Shown here: positions 20,248 to 21,955 of the stretch, piece after piece
Position numbering within the stretch: position 1 is the first letter of the stretch
Layout: each line of letters begins with the position of its first letter
NCBI GenBank assembly: GCA_009602725.1
Contig: WELB01000012.1
Span: 259,582 to 281,536 of the forward strand
From: Spirogloea muscicola
Lineage: Eukaryota > Streptophyta > Zygnematophyceae > Spirogloeales > Spirogloeaceae
Length of the DNA stretch: 21,955 nt
Reading direction: 5' to 3'
Translations under genes and position numbers: made by a program
The notes under the pieces: model-generated
What the model was told of the DNA's origin: nothing
The model's database searches: none
Seen by the model: only the letters and a program-made list of their open reading frames with translations

Positions 20248-20635
20248 CTGTGGCCGTCTTCTCCAGACCCCTCATATCAAGGTCCATACTCATATTTATT
20301 TCACCATGGTGCTCGGCCAGAGCCTTCTGGCCAACCAGCCTGCTGGCGACATCATGAATCAAGCGCACCATGGAGCACAATGCCTTGCTGCCCTGTGGCA
20401 GCAGCTCCACCTCGACCTGATCATATTGTCATATCTGCAAGATGTAACGAGTCTGCAAGGAGCGGTGATGAGCATGAGCATGCTTTGGATCGACCATACC
20501 GTGTTCATTGGGGCTTGTGCCCATCAGCTTTTCTTGCTGCTGCTCTAGTACATTCTGAGTCGGCAGACCATCTTTGGCAGTGTGCAGGAGCGATGCTGGC
20601 GTTCCATTAATGCCACCCAGGAAGTCAAAGAAGCT
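20248..20635 (-). CDS. Unidentified minus-strand coding block (partial gene model)
   Basis: I do not recognise this protein. After an acceptor (GGGAACAG) at 20636-20638, a frame opens SFFDFLGGINGTPASLLHTA, then KDGLPTQNVLEQQQEKLMG. The same frame continues from 20416 as VEVELLPQGSKALCSMVRLI, HDVASRLVGQKALAEHHGE and MSMDLDMRGLEKT, up to a possible donor CAG|GTAGCT at 20248. The two parts are joined by 388 nt open except for one TGA at 20429-20431, best explained by an intron. One option is a donor GTACTA and an acceptor ATCAG just before 20416, which keeps phase 0. The composition (heptad-like Leu spacing, Gln-rich) looks coding. The upstream exons and the C-terminus are unresolved, and the possible 3' end would overlap the last SOSS-B exon, which counts against the model. 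Confidence 0.35.
20443..20447 (+). terminator. Putative polyadenylation signal TGTAA of SOSS-B
   Basis: TGTAA lies about 285 nt after the SOSS-B stop codon on the plus strand. It falls inside the uncertain minus-strand coding block, so it may be chance. Confidence 0.35.
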
Positions 20636-20894
20636 CTGTTCCCGGCTACGTCACGTGCTCTGTGTTCGTTCGTGAGGGAGCTCACAGGATTACCATGAAG
20701 CTGCACCTGCAACAGGGCTTCTCACAGTCTGGACAATGTGGTATTTGTGTACATGTAGACCATGCGGTAGCTGAATTTTCAAATGTGTGGTGGTGAATCC
20801 AGCTGTGCGCTACCGTGACCGGCACAGAAACTTACCTCGCTCATCAATTTAAGAGCAAGGAAAAGGGCACTTGTCCACCACAGTACACTGTAAA

Positions 20895-20926
20895 GAAGGC
20901 GCGCTGCCACTCTGCATTGGAGGCCA
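20895..20926 (+). repeat. Dispersed element, diverged copy 4
   Basis: GAAGGCGCGC followed after a short diverged stretch by GAGGCCAAC, matching both ends of copy 1. As in copy 1, a TGTAAAG stands just upstream. The middle is shortened and changed, so relationship is likely but not certain. Confidence 0.35.
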
Positions 20927-21214
20927 ACAGAAGCAGCAGCAGAGCGGTTGGCTTGTTGCAGCTCCGGCTGGCGCAGTGCGGTGGTGGGAGATGGCATACG
21001 CCATCCATGGTGCTGGAAGATGCAGTAGGCCTCCTTGCCACCATGGGGCCGATGCCTGCGAAAGAGCTCGTAATCCCTACCGTCCAAGCAGCATCCCCAC
21101 TGCTCAGCGCGTGTATTCTAGGGCCCGGGGCGCCTGCGGAGCTTGGAAAGGTGATCTTGCGAAGGGGTCGAAGCTGTGAGAGGAGGAGAAGAAGCAGCTC
21201 TTCCAAAGGGCCGA

Positions 21215-21613
21215 GGGCTGTTGAAAAGCCAGCCCACAAAAGAAGGAAAGAAGAAACAAGGGCAAGAAAGGACGGTGGTGGAGCCTGAGGGTGAGAAGGC
21301 GCGCGGAGTGCATGCAATGAAAGGGTGGCCAGTCTGAGCCGATACAATGTACAGGCAAAAGCAAGTGCAAAAATTGGGGCTATGTGAAAGTTGTAGCGAC
21401 ACTGACTTGGAGGCTACAGGAGGGGGAGGAGGCGGCGGCTTGGTCAGAAGACAGCCTCTTCCAGTGGAAAGAAGAAACAGCTCTTCCAATATGAGTCATT
21501 GGCTGCGGAAGGCCAGCCCAGAGGAACGTGCAAGGGTAGCCATCGCCCTCTACTATCACCCTCCACTAGAAGCAAGCGCGGCCAGGTTAAGTGGTGGCTG
21601 GGAGAGGCCAGCC
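21215..21613 (+). repeat. Three dispersed GGCTG...CAGCC hairpin units
   Basis: Short stem-loops recur at 21215-21235 (GGGCTG / CAGCCC), 21501-21518 (GGCTG / CAGCC) and 21596-21613 (GGCTGG / CCAGCC). The last two share GGCCAGCCCARAGGAA immediately across and after the stem. The first two are also preceded by a common AGAAGAARCAGCTCTTCCAA, so they are copies of a longer (about 75 bp) duplicated segment. Confidence 0.6.
21293..21331 (+). repeat. Dispersed element, copy 3
   Basis: GAGAAGGCGCGCGG, then GTGCATGCAATGAAAGG and TGGCCA, clearly related to copies 1 and 2 with several substitutions. It lies between two of the hairpin repeats. Confidence 0.55.
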
Positions 21614-21645
21614 CAAAGGAATGGACAAACCTAGAGGGCGATGGC
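21539..21645. repeat. Perfect 14-bp inverted repeat with 79-nt loop
   Basis: GCCATCGCCCTCTA at 21539-21552 is the exact reverse complement of TAGAGGGCGATGGC at 21632-21645. The loop contains the third GGCTGG/CCAGCC hairpin, giving a nested stem. Confidence 0.85.
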
Positions 21646-21895
21646 ACGGTGTAGCCTGCAGGGCGGGGCGCCGCTGTGGGGGAATGGAGGCCACGGAGGG
21701 AGAGGTGGGCGCCCGGGGGGAGGGGGGGTGGTGGCGGCTGCCCGGAGAGGCAAGGGGCGCCGCCGCGTCAGGCGAGCCCGCCGCACGTAGCCGGGAGTGC
21801 GAGACGGCGAGGCGGCCCCCCGCGGTGGGGGAGGGGGGGAGGAGGCTCGCCCGGGCCAACGTGGCTCGCCTTCCCTCTCTCTCCTGGGAGCTCCG

Positions 21896-21897
<2 letters not shown>

Positions 21898-21927
<30 letters not shown>
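21898..21927. repeat. (GCC)n microsatellite 5' leader
   Basis: Ten GCC units run directly into a start codon at 21928. The same leader type precedes the cyclophilin and AP1M genes in this window, so it marks a gene start here. Confidence 0.85.
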
Positions 21928-21928
<1 letters not shown>

Positions 21929-21955
21929 TGGTGGCCGTGGGCCTCGGGCCCGGGG
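21928..21955 (+). CDS. Start of an unidentified gene, cut by window edge
   Basis: ATG in a GCCGCCATGG context right after a (GCC)n leader; the visible residues are MVAVGLGPG. Too short to assign. Called from context (GC-rich upstream region and leader like the other genes here). Confidence 0.3.

Larger units (their letters stand above)
20636..21897. other. Unresolved region with repeats; no gene assigned
   Basis: About 1.26 kb with no confident gene. Competing open frames run on both strands. A plus frame at 20815-21288 (157 codons) has no recognisable domain and ends Lys/Arg-rich. A minus frame carries DYELFRRHRPHGGKEAYCIF around 21010-21080, which could belong to upstream exons of the 20248-20635 block. 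Two diverged copies of the dispersed element and three hairpin repeats lie here. From about 21640 it becomes extremely GC-rich, consistent with the promoter of the gene starting at 21928. Confidence 0.5.

Noticed and set aside
20429-20431. TGA read as selenocysteine in the minus-strand block
   Set aside because: No redox-type context around the codon and suitable intron splice sites exist; I could not identify a SECIS element by eye.
20815-21288. 157-codon plus-strand open frame
   Set aside because: No family motif, no convincing start context or splice structure, and it runs into a Lys/Arg-rich repeat; treated as non-coding until shown otherwise.
1-21955. CRISPR arrays, bacterial operons, prophage, tRNA or rRNA genes
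   Set aside because: None seen; spaced short repeats here are two or three copies only, and all clear genes are intron-rich eukaryotic ones.

Overview
This is nuclear DNA of a photosynthetic eukaryote, most likely a chlorophyte green alga (a trebouxiophyte-like genome would fit). The evidence is dense spliceosomal introns, GC-rich first exons with (CCG)n 5' leaders, softer introns and spacers, TGTAA-type polyadenylation signals, and proteins that all look closest to land-plant relatives, including the plastid-envelope protein CRL. No prokaryotic operon, CRISPR array, insertion sequence or viral gene is visible. Gene models were built by hand from splice sites, reading phase and remembered family alignments; no search was run.

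Layout, left to right. (1) 1-4545 (+): 3' part of a long single-Myb/SANT protein of the plant 'homeodomain-like' type. (2) 5181-6802 (-): a complete 171-aa cyclophilin in six exons. (3) 7332-10179 (+): a complete 428-aa AP-1 clathrin adaptor mu subunit in ten exons, divergent from the cyclophilin. (4) about 11290-13595 (+): CRL (CRUMPLED LEAF), a CpcT/CpeT-fold protein of the chloroplast outer envelope. Its conserved reading frame calls for two GC-AG introns, and its N-terminus does not resolve. (5) 14313-18429 (-): a complete 384-aa plant-type DXO/Rai1 5'-end decapping nuclease in 13 exons, two of them microexons of 24 and 22 nt. (6) 18727-20157 (+): a 166-aa SOSS-B/NABP-type single-stranded-DNA-binding OB-fold protein in five exons, divergent from DXO. 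Its start codon coincides with an ambiguous base. (7) 20.2-21.9 kb: poorly resolved, with a possible minus-strand exon block, a cluster of GGCTG...CAGCC hairpin repeats, and at the right edge the first codons of another plus-strand gene behind a (GCC)n leader.

The genes are ordinary housekeeping functions (transcription factor, protein folding, vesicle traffic, plastid division/envelope, mRNA 5'-end quality control, DNA repair) with no shared pathway. I found no convincing undescribed multi-gene system. The points most worth a second look are a short dispersed element in two near-identical and two diverged copies, a 48-codon ORF carrying one copy just after the DXO stop, the GC-AG introns of CRL, the N in the SOSS-B start codon, and the hairpin array near 21.2-21.6 kb.
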